Assembly: GCF_001421415.1 (NCBI RefSeq)
Contig: NZ_LMKH01000034.1
Location: forward strand, 372,001-436,000
Reading direction: 5' to 3'
DNA length: 64,000 nucleotides
Origin: Sphingomonas sp. Leaf208
Lineage (GTDB): Bacteria > Pseudomonadota > Alphaproteobacteria > Sphingomonadales > Sphingomonadaceae
This document shows positions 1-8,160 of the stretch, one piece after another; positions within the stretch are counted from its first letter, which is position 1, and every line of letters starts with the position of its first letter. Position numbers and translations under genes: made by a program. The notes below the pieces were generated by a model, which worked only from the letters and a program-made list of their open reading frames with translations, ran no database searches and was not told where the DNA came from.

Positions 1-1
1 G

Positions 2-970
2 ATCGTCATCGGCTTGACCACCTACGCGTCGCTGATCATCGGCGAGCTCGTCCCCAAGCAGTTCGCGCTGCGTGCGCCCGAGGCGATCGCCTCGTTCATG
101 GCGCCGGTCATGCGCTGGCTCGCGATCGGCACCGCGCCGATCGTCTGGGTGCTCGATTCGACCAGCGCACTCATATTCCGCGCGCTTCGCTTGAACCGCG
201 AATCGGAAGAGCACGTCACCGCTGAAGAACTCCACATGATCGTCGCCGAGGCGTCAAAGTCGGGCATCATCGAGGAGCATGAGCGCTCGATCATCTCGGG
301 CGTCGTCCGCCTTGCGGATCGCCCGGTGCGCGAAGTGATGACGCCGCGGACCGAGATCGACTGGCTCGACTGCGACTGGGGCCCCGACGAGATCCGCGAG
401 ACGCTGCTCGCGTCGCAGCATACCCGCCTGCCGGTCGGCGAAGGCTCGATCGACGCGGTAAAGGGCGTCGTCCAGGCGCGCGATATCGCCGCGGCACTGT
501 TCCGCGGCGAGCCGATCGACCTGCGCGCACTGATGCGGAAAGCGCCCGTCGTGATCGACCAGATCGACGCGATGGACGCGTTGCTGGCGCTCCGTGAGGC
601 CGAGGTGCCGATGGCGCTGATCCACGACGAATACGGCCATTTCGAAGGCATCGTGACGCCAGCCGATCTGCTCGCGGCGATCGCCGGCGAGTTCAAGTCG
701 GACTCGGATCCGGACGATGCGCCTTCTGTGGTGGTGCGCGACGACGGGTCGTTGCTGGTGGCGGGGACGATGGCGGCGGACTCGCTCGCCGACCGCCTTG
801 GCATCGACCTGCCCGAGGACCGCGACTACGCGACCGTCGCGGGGCTCGCGCTGTCGGTGTTCCGCCATCTGCCGGGCGAGGGCGAGAGCTTCGTCGAGCA
901 GGGCTGGAAGTTCGAGATCGTCGACCTCGACGGCCGGCGGATCGACAAGCTGCTGGTGAGCGAAGTCTGA
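2..970 (+). CDS. CorC/HlyC-family CNNM-CBS membrane protein (5' truncated by window edge)
   Basis: The frame is open from base 2, so the start lies outside the window and only the C-terminal part (about 322 residues) is present. The visible N-terminus (SLIIGELVPKQFAL) matches the end of a CNNM/DUF21 transmembrane domain. It is followed by the cytoplasmic linker with ERSIISGV and VREVMTPR, a pair of CBS domains (roughly residues 110-225 of the visible part), and a CorC_HlyC C-terminal domain. Members of this family are inner-membrane proteins linked to Mg2+/Co2+ handling; some are called hemolysin-like for historical reasons. The family is clear from motif order; the transported ion cannot be told from sequence. 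The gene ends 48 bases before a palindromic repeat. Confidence 0.9.
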   Translation: MVIGLTTYASLIIGELVPKQFALRAPEAIASFMAPVMRWLAIGTAPIVWVLDSTSALIFRALRLNRESEEHVTAEELHMIVAEASKSGIIEEHERSIISGVVRLADRPVREVMTPRTEIDWLDCDWGPDEIRETLLASQHTRLPVGEGSIDAVKGVVQARDIAAALFRGEPIDLRALMRKAPVVIDQIDAMDALLALREAEVPMALIHDEYGHFEGIVTPADLLAAIAGEFKSDSDPDDAPSVVVRDDGSLLVAGTMAADSLADRLGIDLPEDRDYATVAGLALSVFRHLPGEGESFVEQGWKFEIVDLDGRRIDKLLVSEV

Positions 971-1017
971 GGGATTGGCTTGGCGCGCGTAAGGTCGAAC
1001 ACAGCGTCTCCGTTCTG

Positions 1018-1125
1018 CACCACCCCGGCGAAGGCCGGGGCCCAGTTGGCAAGTTCGCAGTGACGAAGCGCTACCTCCGGTTTGCAACGTTCCCCAACTG
1101 GGCCCCGGCCTCCGCCGGGGTGGTG
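1018..1125. repeat. Palindromic repeat family A, copy 1 (inverted orientation)
   Basis: Arms read CACCCCGGCGAAGGCCGGGG plus CCCAGTTGG on the left and the near-exact reverse complement on the right, with about 50 bases between them. Related copies lie at 18647-18748, 27921-28029 and 34044-34146. The inner segment is conserved too: in this copy it is the reverse complement of the 'GTTACTGCGACCTTCC' core seen in the others, so the element has a direction. It sits in the 416-base gap between the CorC-like gene and the mlaA-like gene and could also work as a bidirectional terminator. Confidence 0.85.
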
Positions 1126-1200
1126 ATTGGGTAGGGTGGGTAGTCGCTCTTCACTCAGGTACTCGTGCCACACGCGCGAAGACGCGCTGATCCCCACAAT

Positions 1201-1336
1201 CCGTTCGTCCTGAGTAGCCGCTGAGCTTGTCGAAGCGGCGTATCGAAGGACAGGTTGGCGCGCGGAACTCATGCTTCGATACGAGCCCTCGATACGCTCC
1301 TGACGGAGCTACTCGGTCTCTACTCAGCACGAACGG
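1201..1336. repeat. Palindromic repeat family B, copy 1
   Basis: About 136 bases beginning CCGTTCGTCCTGAGTAG and ending CTACTCAGCACGAACGG, so the ends are imperfect inverted repeats. Internal parts such as TATCGAAGGACAGGTTGGCG and ATGCTTCGATACGAGCCCTC recur almost unchanged at 61596-61746. A shorter relative is embedded in pccA (32771-32842). With family A copy 1 it fills most of the gap 971-1386; no gene is seen in this gap. Confidence 0.85.
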
Positions 1337-1386
1337 AAAGGGCAGGGGGAGGGAAGAAGAGACGAGCCCGTTCGGCTCCGCCTCTT

Positions 1387-2496
1387 TTACTGACCGGTTT
1401 CGGCAGCGGGCTTCGCATCAACCGCCGGCGTCGCGACCACCGGAGCCTCCATCGGCACCTCCGAAACCGGCTTGGCCCCAGGCTCCAGATCGCTCGGCAC
1501 GAACGGCACCACGCTCGGCGGCGGCCCCGACATCCCCGCCGGATCACCTTCGACGCGCCCGTGGAGGTGGTCGATCTCCGCCTGCCGCCGGTTGAGATAG
1601 AACGACCGCGTCGCCGCATACGGATCCGGCGAGTTGTCGTGCAGGTCCTTCAGCGTCTGGTCGAACTCCGACCGGTGATCGAGTGCACCCAGGATACCCG
1701 CGGGGATGGCGTACGCCGTGCTGGTGAACGGCTTGCCGAAGGCGACCGGCAGGATCAGGCGATCGACCGCACCGCCCAGCAGATCGCGGATCGTGGTCGG
1801 TCCGACCAGCGGCAGGAACAGGAACGGGCCGTTCTTGACGCCGTAATAGCCGAGCGTGTTGGCGAACCCGTTCGACCGCCGCGGTAGGTGGAACGGCTTC
1901 TTTTTGGCCATGTCGAGCACGCCGGCCACGCCGATCGTCGTGTTGATCGCGAACCGTCCGACCGTCTCCGCTGCCTTGCCCGGCTTGAACTGGAGCAGGA
2001 AGTTCAGGAAGACGATCGGCTCGCGCAGATTGTAGAGGAAATTGTGGATGCCGCGTCGAATGGGGCTCGGCACGGTCTTCTTGTAGGTCCGCGCGACCGG
2101 GCCGATCACCGCGTCGTCTACCTTCTGCGTCACCGCGAACGACTCGGCGTTGACCGCGCGCAGCGGATCGCCCGCAGTTTCCTTGCGGCCGGTGACGATG
2201 ATGTCGTTCGGCGTCCGCTGGGCGGGCGGGGTTCCCAATGGAGCGGGGCCGACCGGCGGAATGTCCTGCGTCGGCAGCCCCTGGGCGAAAATCTCGATCG
2301 CTGGAAGCGACGCGGCGAGCGCTAGCGGCGAAACCGCCATCGCCGCGACGGGTTGGAAGTCACCCGCGAACGGCGACACTACCGCGCCCGGCAGCGCCAC
2401 GCTCGCACCGACGTCCGGCAACGCTATCGGCGCGGCCGTCACGTGAACGGGGGCAGCCGTCAACAGCATTGCGCTCATCGTTACCAGCATGTGCAC
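1387..2496 (-). CDS. mlaA: MlaA/VacJ-family outer-membrane lipid-asymmetry protein, no lipobox
   Basis: 369 residues. Residues about 108-320 match MlaA (VacJ): DPLRAVNAESF, NFLYNLREP, GRFAINTTIGVAGVLDMA, GFANTLGYYGV and PLVGPTTIRDLLG are family signatures. MlaA removes misplaced phospholipid from the outer leaflet of the outer membrane and hands it to the Mla pathway. Unusual here: the first ~95 residues are a long Ala/Pro-rich extension, no cysteine lipobox follows the hydrophobic N-terminus, and residues 98-103 read DIIVTG, resembling the N-terminal motif of sphingomonad TonB-dependent receptors. The extreme C-terminus is also Pro/Ala-rich. No other mla gene is nearby, so this is an orphan copy. 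The start shown could be replaced by the internal methionine at residue 3 or 7. Confidence 0.85.
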   Translation of the reverse strand: MHMLVTMSAMLLTAAPVHVTAAPIALPDVGASVALPGAVVSPFAGDFQPVAAMAVSPLALAASLPAIEIFAQGLPTQDIPPVGPAPLGTPPAQRTPNDIIVTGRKETAGDPLRAVNAESFAVTQKVDDAVIGPVARTYKKTVPSPIRRGIHNFLYNLREPIVFLNFLLQFKPGKAAETVGRFAINTTIGVAGVLDMAKKKPFHLPRRSNGFANTLGYYGVKNGPFLFLPLVGPTTIRDLLGGAVDRLILPVAFGKPFTSTAYAIPAGILGALDHRSEFDQTLKDLHDNSPDPYAATRSFYLNRRQAEIDHLHGRVEGDPAGMSGPPPSVVPFVPSDLEPGAKPVSEVPMEAPVVATPAVDAKPAAETGQ

Positions 2497-2648
2497 TCAT
2501 CGCCCTGTTATCGGCCGCTCTCCTACATCGAGATGCGACGCGCCTGACATGCCCGTCAGCGCGCGTGCAGCATAGAGCCAATCGTCATCCGCGCGTGCGG
2601 ATCGAGGTTAACCGATCGTGCGGCTATCCTATCCTGCTAGCGCGTAGC

Positions 2649-3422
2649 TCAGAGCTTGCCGAACACCGCCTCGAAGCCGGCCTTGTCCCCGGCAGCGAGC
2701 AACCGCGCCTGCTCGATCCAGCGATCGCGACCCATCCGACCAGTGAAATTGCCAAGCTGCGCGTCGATGCGCTGCGCCTCGCTCTCCGACAGCGCCGCCA
2801 TCTCGCCGACCGTCGACACGCCCAGCGTGCCAAGCTGCGCAGCGACCTTCGGGCCAAGCCCCTTCAACTGCGTGACGGGACCATCGGCATAGGACGGCGC
2901 GGGCGCAGACGGTTCGACCGGCGCCATCGCCTCGGCCGCCGGGCTCGCCTCCATCGGCGATGCGGCGGCGATCGGTTCGTCGTTCAACCGGTCGGAAGTG
3001 CTCGCGCTATCGACCTGGGGAGCGAGCGGTACGACCGCCGGTGGGGACGCGATCGGGTTTGGCGTGTGTTCGACCGGCGCCGAGACGGGCTTCGGTTCGG
3101 GTGTTGGAGCAGGTGCCACCGGGGCAGGTGCGGGCGTAACGGTCCGCGTTTGCGACTGGGACTGCTCACTACGGCGGTTTTCGTCGTTACGTTCTTCCGC
3201 GATAGGCTCAGGGGTAACACCGGCCTCCTTGGCGTGTGCGATCACGTCGCGCGTCGCCTTCGTGCGGCTGCGTTTCGCCCTGATACCCCAGATCAGCCCG
3301 ATCAGGACCAGGATCGCGACGACGGCGATGATCATGAAGTGGATCGCCGTCAGCGTGGCGATGCCATCGGGCAACAGGCTCAGACCGGAGGTGGAGGTCG
3401 CGGAAGTTTCGTTCATTCCCAT
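2649..3422 (-). CDS. Membrane-anchored helix-hairpin-helix protein
   Basis: 257 residues. One transmembrane segment at about residues 27-46 (HFMIIAVVAILVLIGLIWGI) is followed by a basic stretch, a long Pro/Ala/Glu-rich linker (about 60-180), and a C-terminal helix-hairpin-helix region with the signature QLKGLGPKVAAQLGTLGV. Such hairpins often bind DNA, but similar C-terminal domains also occur in membrane or NADH-dehydrogenase-associated proteins of unknown role. The gene lies alone between mlaA and a palindromic repeat, on the same strand as both neighbours. Function unknown; the topology and the C-terminal domain are what can be supported. Confidence 0.75.
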   Translation of the reverse strand: MGMNETSATSTSGLSLLPDGIATLTAIHFMIIAVVAILVLIGLIWGIRAKRSRTKATRDVIAHAKEAGVTPEPIAEERNDENRRSEQSQSQTRTVTPAPAPVAPAPTPEPKPVSAPVEHTPNPIASPPAVVPLAPQVDSASTSDRLNDEPIAAASPMEASPAAEAMAPVEPSAPAPSYADGPVTQLKGLGPKVAAQLGTLGVSTVGEMAALSESEAQRIDAQLGNFTGRMGRDRWIEQARLLAAGDKAGFEAVFGKL

Positions 3423-3478
3423 ACCGTAGCGATGCGCGCGAAAGGCGGCGAGACCTAATTGGCAGGGCGGTCACCTCC

Positions 3479-3605
3479 GATCCTCCCCCGCCAGGGGGAG
3501 GTGGCACCGAAGGTGACGGAGGGGGAGGACACGGAACCGAGGTTATCCCTTGCCTCCCCCTCCGTCTGGCAAGCGCCAGCCACCTCACCCTGGCGGGGGA
3601 GGATC
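3479..3605. repeat. Palindromic repeat family D, variant copy
   Basis: Ends are GATCCTCCCCCGCCAGGG and its reverse complement CCCTGGCGGGGGAGGATC, with an inner pair GACGGAGGGGGAGG / CCTCCCCCTCCGTC. About 127 bases between purD (whose stop is at 3615) and the helix-hairpin-helix gene. It could act as a transcription terminator for purD, though there is no U-tract. Confidence 0.85.
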
Positions 3606-3614
3606 AGGCGCGCA

Positions 3615-4877
3615 TCACCCGCGCGCGATTTCCCGCCAGCCGATGTCGCTGCGGTAGAAGCCCTCCGCGAAGTCGATCGCCTCGACCGCGCGATACGCGT
3701 TCGCCTGCGCCATTGCGACGGTGTCGCCGGTCGCCGTCACCGCAAGAACGCGCCCGCCGGACGCGACCAACCCACCGTCCTCAAGCCGCGTGCCTGCGTG
3801 GAACACAGTGCCGCCAGCAGCCCGCGCGGAGTCCAGTCCGACGATCGATCCGCCGGATTTGGGCGTCCCCGGATAGCCCTCCGCCGCCATAACCACTGTC
3901 AGCGCGGTTTCGTCGCTGAACTGCGCCGCAGGCATCTCGCCGAGCCGCCCCTCTGCGGTCGCCAGCATCGTCGCCAGCAGGTCACCCTGGAACCGCATCA
4001 TCAGCACCTGCGTCTCGGGATCGCCGAACCGCGCGTTGTACTCGATGAGCTTGGGCCCCTGCGGCGTCAGCATCAGTCCCGCATATAGCACGCCACTGAA
4101 GGGCATGCCCTCCGCCGCCATCGCCGCCACGGTCGGCGCCACGATCTCGTCGATCGCGCGCTTTTCCAGCGCGGGCGTCAGGACGAGGGCAGGGCTGTAC
4201 GCGCCCATCCCGCCGGTGTTCGGGCCGGTATCGCCTTCGCCGACGCGCTTGTGATCCTGCGCGGAGCCGAACGGCATCAGCGACACGCCGTCGGTCAGCA
4301 CGAAGAGGCTCGCCTCCTCGCCTTCGAGGAACTCCTCGATCACCGCCTCGGCTTCCCCGTCGGCGAACAGCGCGTCGAGCGCGGCATCGGCTTCGGCAGC
4401 GCTGAACGCGATGACCACGCCCTTGCCCGCGGCGAGCCCGTCCGCCTTGATGACGACCGGCAGCGAGAAGGTGCGGGCGAGCGCGATATCCGCCTCTTCG
4501 CGGCTCTTCACGCGGACATAGCCCGCGGTCGGGATGCCGGCGCGAAGGCACAGATCCTTGGTGAAGCCCTTCGACCCCTCCAGCTGCGCCGCCGCCTTCG
4601 AAGGCCCGAACACGGGGACGTCCGCTGCGCGCAGCGAGTCCGCCAGCCCGTCGACCAGCGGCGCCTCGGGGCCGATCACGACCAGCCCGACCTCATGCTC
4701 GCGGACGAACGCCACCACCGCGCTATGATCCGTCGCATCGAGCGGCACGAGCGTCGCAACGCGCGCGATCCCGGGGTTGCCCGGCGCGGCATACAGCGTA
4801 TCGAGGCCGCGAGATTGCACCAGCTTCCACGCGAGCGCATGTTCGCGACCCCCCGAGCCCAGCAGCAGGACGTTCAT
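3615..4877 (-). CDS. purD: Phosphoribosylamine-glycine ligase (GARS)
   Basis: 420 residues from ATG at 4877. It catalyses ATP-dependent joining of glycine to 5-phosphoribosylamine, the second step of de novo purine synthesis. The protein starts [19 protein letters not shown], the classic PurD N-terminus, and continues with an ATP-grasp fold: [45 protein letters not shown] and [15 protein letters not shown] longer reading frame exists upstream but runs into xseA; the family N-terminus fixes the start. The start codon overlaps the xseA start codon on the other strand within CATG, so each promoter must lie inside the other gene or further out. Confidence 0.97.
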   Translation of the reverse strand: MNVLLLGSGGREHALAWKLVQSRGLDTLYAAPGNPGIARVATLVPLDATDHSAVVAFVREHEVGLVVIGPEAPLVDGLADSLRAADVPVFGPSKAAAQLEGSKGFTKDLCLRAGIPTAGYVRVKSREEADIALARTFSLPVVIKADGLAAGKGVVIAFSAAEADAALDALFADGEAEAVIEEFLEGEEASLFVLTDGVSLMPFGSAQDHKRVGEGDTGPNTGGMGAYSPALVLTPALEKRAIDEIVAPTVAAMAAEGMPFSGVLYAGLMLTPQGPKLIEYNARFGDPETQVLMMRFQGDLLATMLATAEGRLGEMPAAQFSDETALTVVMAAEGYPGTPKSGGSIVGLDSARAAGGTVFHAGTRLEDGGLVASGGRVLAVTATGDTVAMAQANAYRAVEAIDFAEGFYRSDIGWREIARG

Positions 4878-6300
4878 GCCCGATCCCTTTTCCGATGAAT
4901 TGTCCAGCGACATGGGCCGGCTGGTAGCCGAGCCGGTCGCCGGCGACAACGCACTCGCCATGTCGGTCGGCGAACTCGCGTTCAAGCTGAAGCGGATGGT
5001 CGAGGGCGAATTCGGCCATGTACGGCTGCGCGGCGAGATATCGGGCTGGAAGCGCGTCGCCTCCGGGCATTGCTACATGTCGTTGAAAGACGACCAGGCG
5101 GTGATCGACGGCGTCATCTGGAAGGGCAATGCGTCGAGCCTCGCCTTCGTGCCGCAGGACGGCATCGAGGTGATCGCCACCGGCAAGCTCACCACCTATC
5201 CCGGCCGCTCGAAATACCAGATCGTGATCGAGCGGATGGAGCTGGCGGGCGCCGGCGCGCTGATGGCGCTGCTCGAGAAGCTGAAGGCGAAGCTGGCGGG
5301 CGAGGGGCTGTTCGACGGCACGCGGAAGAAGCGCCTGCCGTTCATGCCGAAGGTGATCGGCGTCGTCACCTCGGGCACCGGCGCAGTGATCCGCGACATT
5401 CTCCACCGCCTCGAGGATCGCTGCCCGACTCACGTCATCGTCTGGCCGGTGAAGGTGCAGGGCGAAGGGTCCGCCGCCGAGATCGCCGCCGCGGTGCGCG
5501 GGTTCGACGCGATCGTCCCCGGCGGCCCGGTGCCGCGCCCCGACCTGGTGATCGTCGCGCGCGGCGGTGGCTCGGTCGAGGATTTGTGGTCGTTCAACGA
5601 GGAAGTCGTCGTTCGCGCGGTCGCCGCCTGCACGATCCCGATCATCTCCGCCGTCGGCCACGAGACAGACACAACCCTGTGCGACTTCGCCGCCGACCTG
5701 CGCGCACCGACGCCGACCGCCGCGGCCGAGATTGCGGTGCCGGTGCTCGCCGACCTGCGCCTGACGATCGACAGCCACCGCAACCGGACCGAACGCTGCG
5801 CCCGCCGCCATGTCGAGCGCGGTCGCGAACGCCTCGATGCATTGGCACGGTTGTTGCCGAAGCGCGACCAGTTGCTCGGGCCACAGCGCCAGCGCGCGGA
5901 CGATTTCGGCCAGCGGCTGGATCGCGGGCTGGAGCGGCGGCTGACCCTCGCGCGCGGCAGTCTCGATCGTTCGGGCGCCGCGCTCCGACCTGCCACTTTG
6001 GAGCGCAAACTCGAAGCCAAGCGCGCGCAGCTCGACGCGACGTGGCGGCTCGTCCAGTCGCTCAACCCCGACGCGATCCTCGACCGCGGCTATGCCCGCG
6101 TCACCACCCGCCCCGGCGGCGAGACGCTCGCCTCGGCCACGTCGGCGCGCGAGGCGGGGACGCTGACGCTCCACTTCCGCGACGGCGTCGTGGATGCGGT
6201 AACGGACACCGGCCTTGAGCGCCCCGCCGCCAAAACCTATGCTGCCCCCAAGGCGAAGGCCGCGCCCGATCCGGCGCCGCGCCAGCCGACCCTGCTGTAG
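4876..6300 (+). CDS. xseA: Exodeoxyribonuclease VII large subunit
   Basis: 474 residues if started at ATG 4876 ([12 protein letters not shown]). Exonuclease VII degrades single-stranded DNA; this subunit carries the catalytic domain. The N-terminal OB-fold ([27 protein letters not shown]) is followed by the XseA core with [30 protein letters not shown] and [29 protein letters not shown], then a long charged coiled-coil region and a Pro/Ala/Lys-rich tail. The start shares bases with the purD start; in-frame ATGs at 4912 and 4960 are possible alternatives that would separate the two genes. The small subunit gene xseB is not in the window. Confidence 0.95.
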   Translation: MPDPFSDELSSDMGRLVAEPVAGDNALAMSVGELAFKLKRMVEGEFGHVRLRGEISGWKRVASGHCYMSLKDDQAVIDGVIWKGNASSLAFVPQDGIEVIATGKLTTYPGRSKYQIVIERMELAGAGALMALLEKLKAKLAGEGLFDGTRKKRLPFMPKVIGVVTSGTGAVIRDILHRLEDRCPTHVIVWPVKVQGEGSAAEIAAAVRGFDAIVPGGPVPRPDLVIVARGGGSVEDLWSFNEEVVVRAVAACTIPIISAVGHETDTTLCDFAADLRAPTPTAAAEIAVPVLADLRLTIDSHRNRTERCARRHVERGRERLDALARLLPKRDQLLGPQRQRADDFGQRLDRGLERRLTLARGSLDRSGAALRPATLERKLEAKRAQLDATWRLVQSLNPDAILDRGYARVTTRPGGETLASATSAREAGTLTLHFRDGVVDAVTDTGLERPAAKTYAAPKAKAAPDPAPRQPTLL

Positions 6301-6312
6301 AGAAGACCCGCC

Positions 6313-6513
6313 ATGCTGATGTCCAACTCCGACCGTGCCGCGCGCCTGCACTATATGGCCAACGGTTTCCGCGTGCTCAGCCCCGGCGACCACGTCGCCT
6401 GCGCCGCCACCGGCCACCGCATCGCGCTCGAAGACCTGCGCTACTGGAGCGTCGCGCGCCAGGAAGCCTATGCCACCGCCGCCGCCGCCAGCGAAGCGAT
6501 GGCCCCACGATGA
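6313..6513 (+). CDS. DUF2093 family small protein
   Basis: 66 residues, with the DUF2093 pattern: ARLHYMANGFRVLSPGDHVACAATGHRIALEDLRYWSVARQEAY (only the short segments ANGFRVLSPGDHV and LRYWSV are needed to see it). Function unknown in all members. The gene starts 12 bases after xseA and ends in an ATGA overlap with the downstream M23 peptidase gene, so the three are probably one transcript. A start at the second in-frame ATG (6319) is equally possible. Confidence 0.85.
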   Translation: MLMSNSDRAARLHYMANGFRVLSPGDHVACAATGHRIALEDLRYWSVARQEAYATAAAASEAMAPR

Positions 6514-7352
6514 TCCGCGCGGCGGTGCTCGTCCTGCTGGCTGCATCCGGTGCCGCCGCCCAGCAAGCACCGCCCTCGAATACCGCGCTCCAGTCCACAT
6601 TCCGCTGGACCGGCACGCTCAGCCAGGGCGGGCTGATCCTCGGCGCCGCCCCTGCCGGTACGCGCACGCTCAAGCTCAACGGCAAGCCGATCGCGCTATC
6701 CCCCGACGGCCGTTTCGTCGTCGGCTTCGACCGCGATGCAGCGCCGCAAGCATCGCTCGTCGCAACACTCGCCGACGGTCGAAGTGTTACGCAAAGCCTC
6801 ACGATCGCACCGCGCGCATGGCGGATCGAGCGCCTCGACACGCTCCCCAAATTCCCCGCGCCCGACCCGGTCTTCGCCAAACTGCGTCCGCCCGAGCTAG
6901 CCCAGATCGTCGCCGCTCGCGCGCGCACCAGCGACGCGCAAGGCTGGCGCCAGGCGTTCGCATGGCCCGCCACCGGTCGCATCTCCGGCCTGTTCGGCGC
7001 GCAACGCATCTACAAGGGCGACCCCGGTAGCTATCATTCAGGCACCGACATCGCCAAGCCAACCGGCACGGTCGTCACCGCCCCCGCCGACGGCGTGGTG
7101 ATCCTCGCGGCGGACCACCCCTTCACGCTCGAGGGAAACCTCCTGATGCTCGACCACGGCATGGGCCTCAACAGCGCGTTCCTCCATCTGTCGCGGATCG
7201 ACGTGAAGCTCGGTGACCACGTGACGAAAGGCCAGCCAATCGGCGTGTCCGGCATGACCGGCCGCGCCACCGGTCCCCATCTCCACTGGGCATTGCGCTG
7301 GAACGACGCCAAGCTCGACCCGATGCTGGTGGCGGGCGTGATGCGACCGTAG
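6510..7352 (+). CDS. M23-family (LytM) metallopeptidase, exported
   Basis: 280 residues with a cleavable-looking N-terminal signal (AAVLVLLAASGAAAQ). The C-terminal LytM/M23 domain carries the zinc motifs HSGTDIAKP (H and D) and HLHW, the second half of the usual HxH motif. These enzymes cut peptide bridges of peptidoglycan, or act as regulators of amidases when residues are lost; here the metal ligands look intact, so an active endopeptidase is likely. The N-terminal part (about 30-140) is a beta-rich region that decorates the catalytic domain. Its ATG overlaps the stop of the DUF2093 gene (ATGA), indicating translational coupling. Confidence 0.9.
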   Translation: MIRAAVLVLLAASGAAAQQAPPSNTALQSTFRWTGTLSQGGLILGAAPAGTRTLKLNGKPIALSPDGRFVVGFDRDAAPQASLVATLADGRSVTQSLTIAPRAWRIERLDTLPKFPAPDPVFAKLRPPELAQIVAARARTSDAQGWRQAFAWPATGRISGLFGAQRIYKGDPGSYHSGTDIAKPTGTVVTAPADGVVILAADHPFTLEGNLLMLDHGMGLNSAFLHLSRIDVKLGDHVTKGQPIGVSGMTGRATGPHLHWALRWNDAKLDPMLVAGVMRP

Positions 7353-7363
7353 GTGACGAGCGC

Positions 7364-7885
7364 TCAGTTCAGTCGTTTCGCCTTCACACCCGGCTGGCCG
7401 CCGACGCTTAGCTTGAAACTCCCTAAGGCACCGCGCTTGATGACGACTTTATCGTTTGCCCGTGGACGCCGCGCGATCGTGTAATCATCCGTCTGGATCC
7501 ATCGCGCGCCATCGGCCAGTTGGAAACTCCATCGGCCGGCGCCATCCACCGACGCACCGGTGAGAGTCGTCTCGATCTGCGGCAGGTCGTTGCCGTTGCC
7601 GAACAAGCCGGTATCGGGCAGCGTTATCCCAAACAGATTTCGGCGCGTTTCGCGAACTTGTTGCTGGTCGATGACGACGACCGCTTGATCGGCTTCCGCG
7701 GTATCCAGCGCCGCCACCGAGTGATCGAAGCAGGCCAGCCGCGCCAATGGTTTGGTCACGGTGCGGCATTGCGTGACGGCAACCAGCAGCGGGGACCGCT
7801 CCGCCTTGCGCGGCTTGGACGCCGCGGCCGCAGGATACTGCGCCATGATCAACGAGGTTGAAATTGCCAGAATCGTGATCCGCAT
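7364..7885 (-). CDS. Exported protein of unknown function
   Basis: 173 residues. The N-terminus (ITILAISTSLIMAQYPAAAA) looks like a signal peptide. Residues about 40-60 contain CRTVTKPLARLACFD, a pattern seen in several small periplasmic proteins where two cysteines could form a disulfide. The C-terminal half is beta-rich with basic patches (VVIKRGALGSFKLSVGG). It converges on the M23 peptidase with an 11-base gap and is probably a single-gene transcript. I do not recognise a characterised family. Confidence 0.7.
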   Translation of the reverse strand: MRITILAISTSLIMAQYPAAAASKPRKAERSPLLVAVTQCRTVTKPLARLACFDHSVAALDTAEADQAVVVIDQQQVRETRRNLFGITLPDTGLFGNGNDLPQIETTLTGASVDGAGRWSFQLADGARWIQTDDYTIARRPRANDKVVIKRGALGSFKLSVGGQPGVKAKRLN

Positions 7886-8160
7886 GAGCGTCCTACCTCG
7901 TTAGCGAGAAGCGTCGGAATAGGCAGCGCCGGCCAGAGCGGCAAGTCCATCACGTGCAGCATGCCGTTACGGCATCGTCCCGAAATTGTGGCCATTGGGT
8001 AACATAACTGTCGTAATGCGACGAGTAGCGGCGATCCCGTAATTTTCTTTTGGACAAGGCACCTCTGACTTGCGAGATCGTCGTCAGCTGCGGTCGGGCG
8101 ACCGCACAATAGATCGTATCGGCCGGAAACGTTCGCCGATATAAAAGGGATAGACCAACC
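7886..8160 (+). promoter_or_regulatory. Leader and promoter region of the TonB-dependent receptor
   Basis: 275 bases without a gene. It contains short inverted repeats, ATGCCG-TTA-CGGCAT at 7961-7975 and GCGGTC-GGGC-GACCGC at 8090-8105. The base composition is more AT-rich around 8036-8055 (TAATTTTCTTTTGG), as expected near a promoter. A purine-rich AAAGGGA at about 8144 precedes the ATG at 8161 and can serve as ribosome binding site. The hairpins may be operators or an RNA leader structure; none matches a riboswitch I know. Confidence 0.4.

Noticed and set aside
1018..1336. CRISPR-like array
   Set aside because: The repeats are inverted, few, and of different families, without regular spacers or cas genes.
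4723..6600. A 625-residue open frame on the minus strand across xseA
   Set aside because: It is composed of Arg/His/Asp-rich sequence with no domain and is the antisense shadow of a well-recognised gene in GC-rich DNA.
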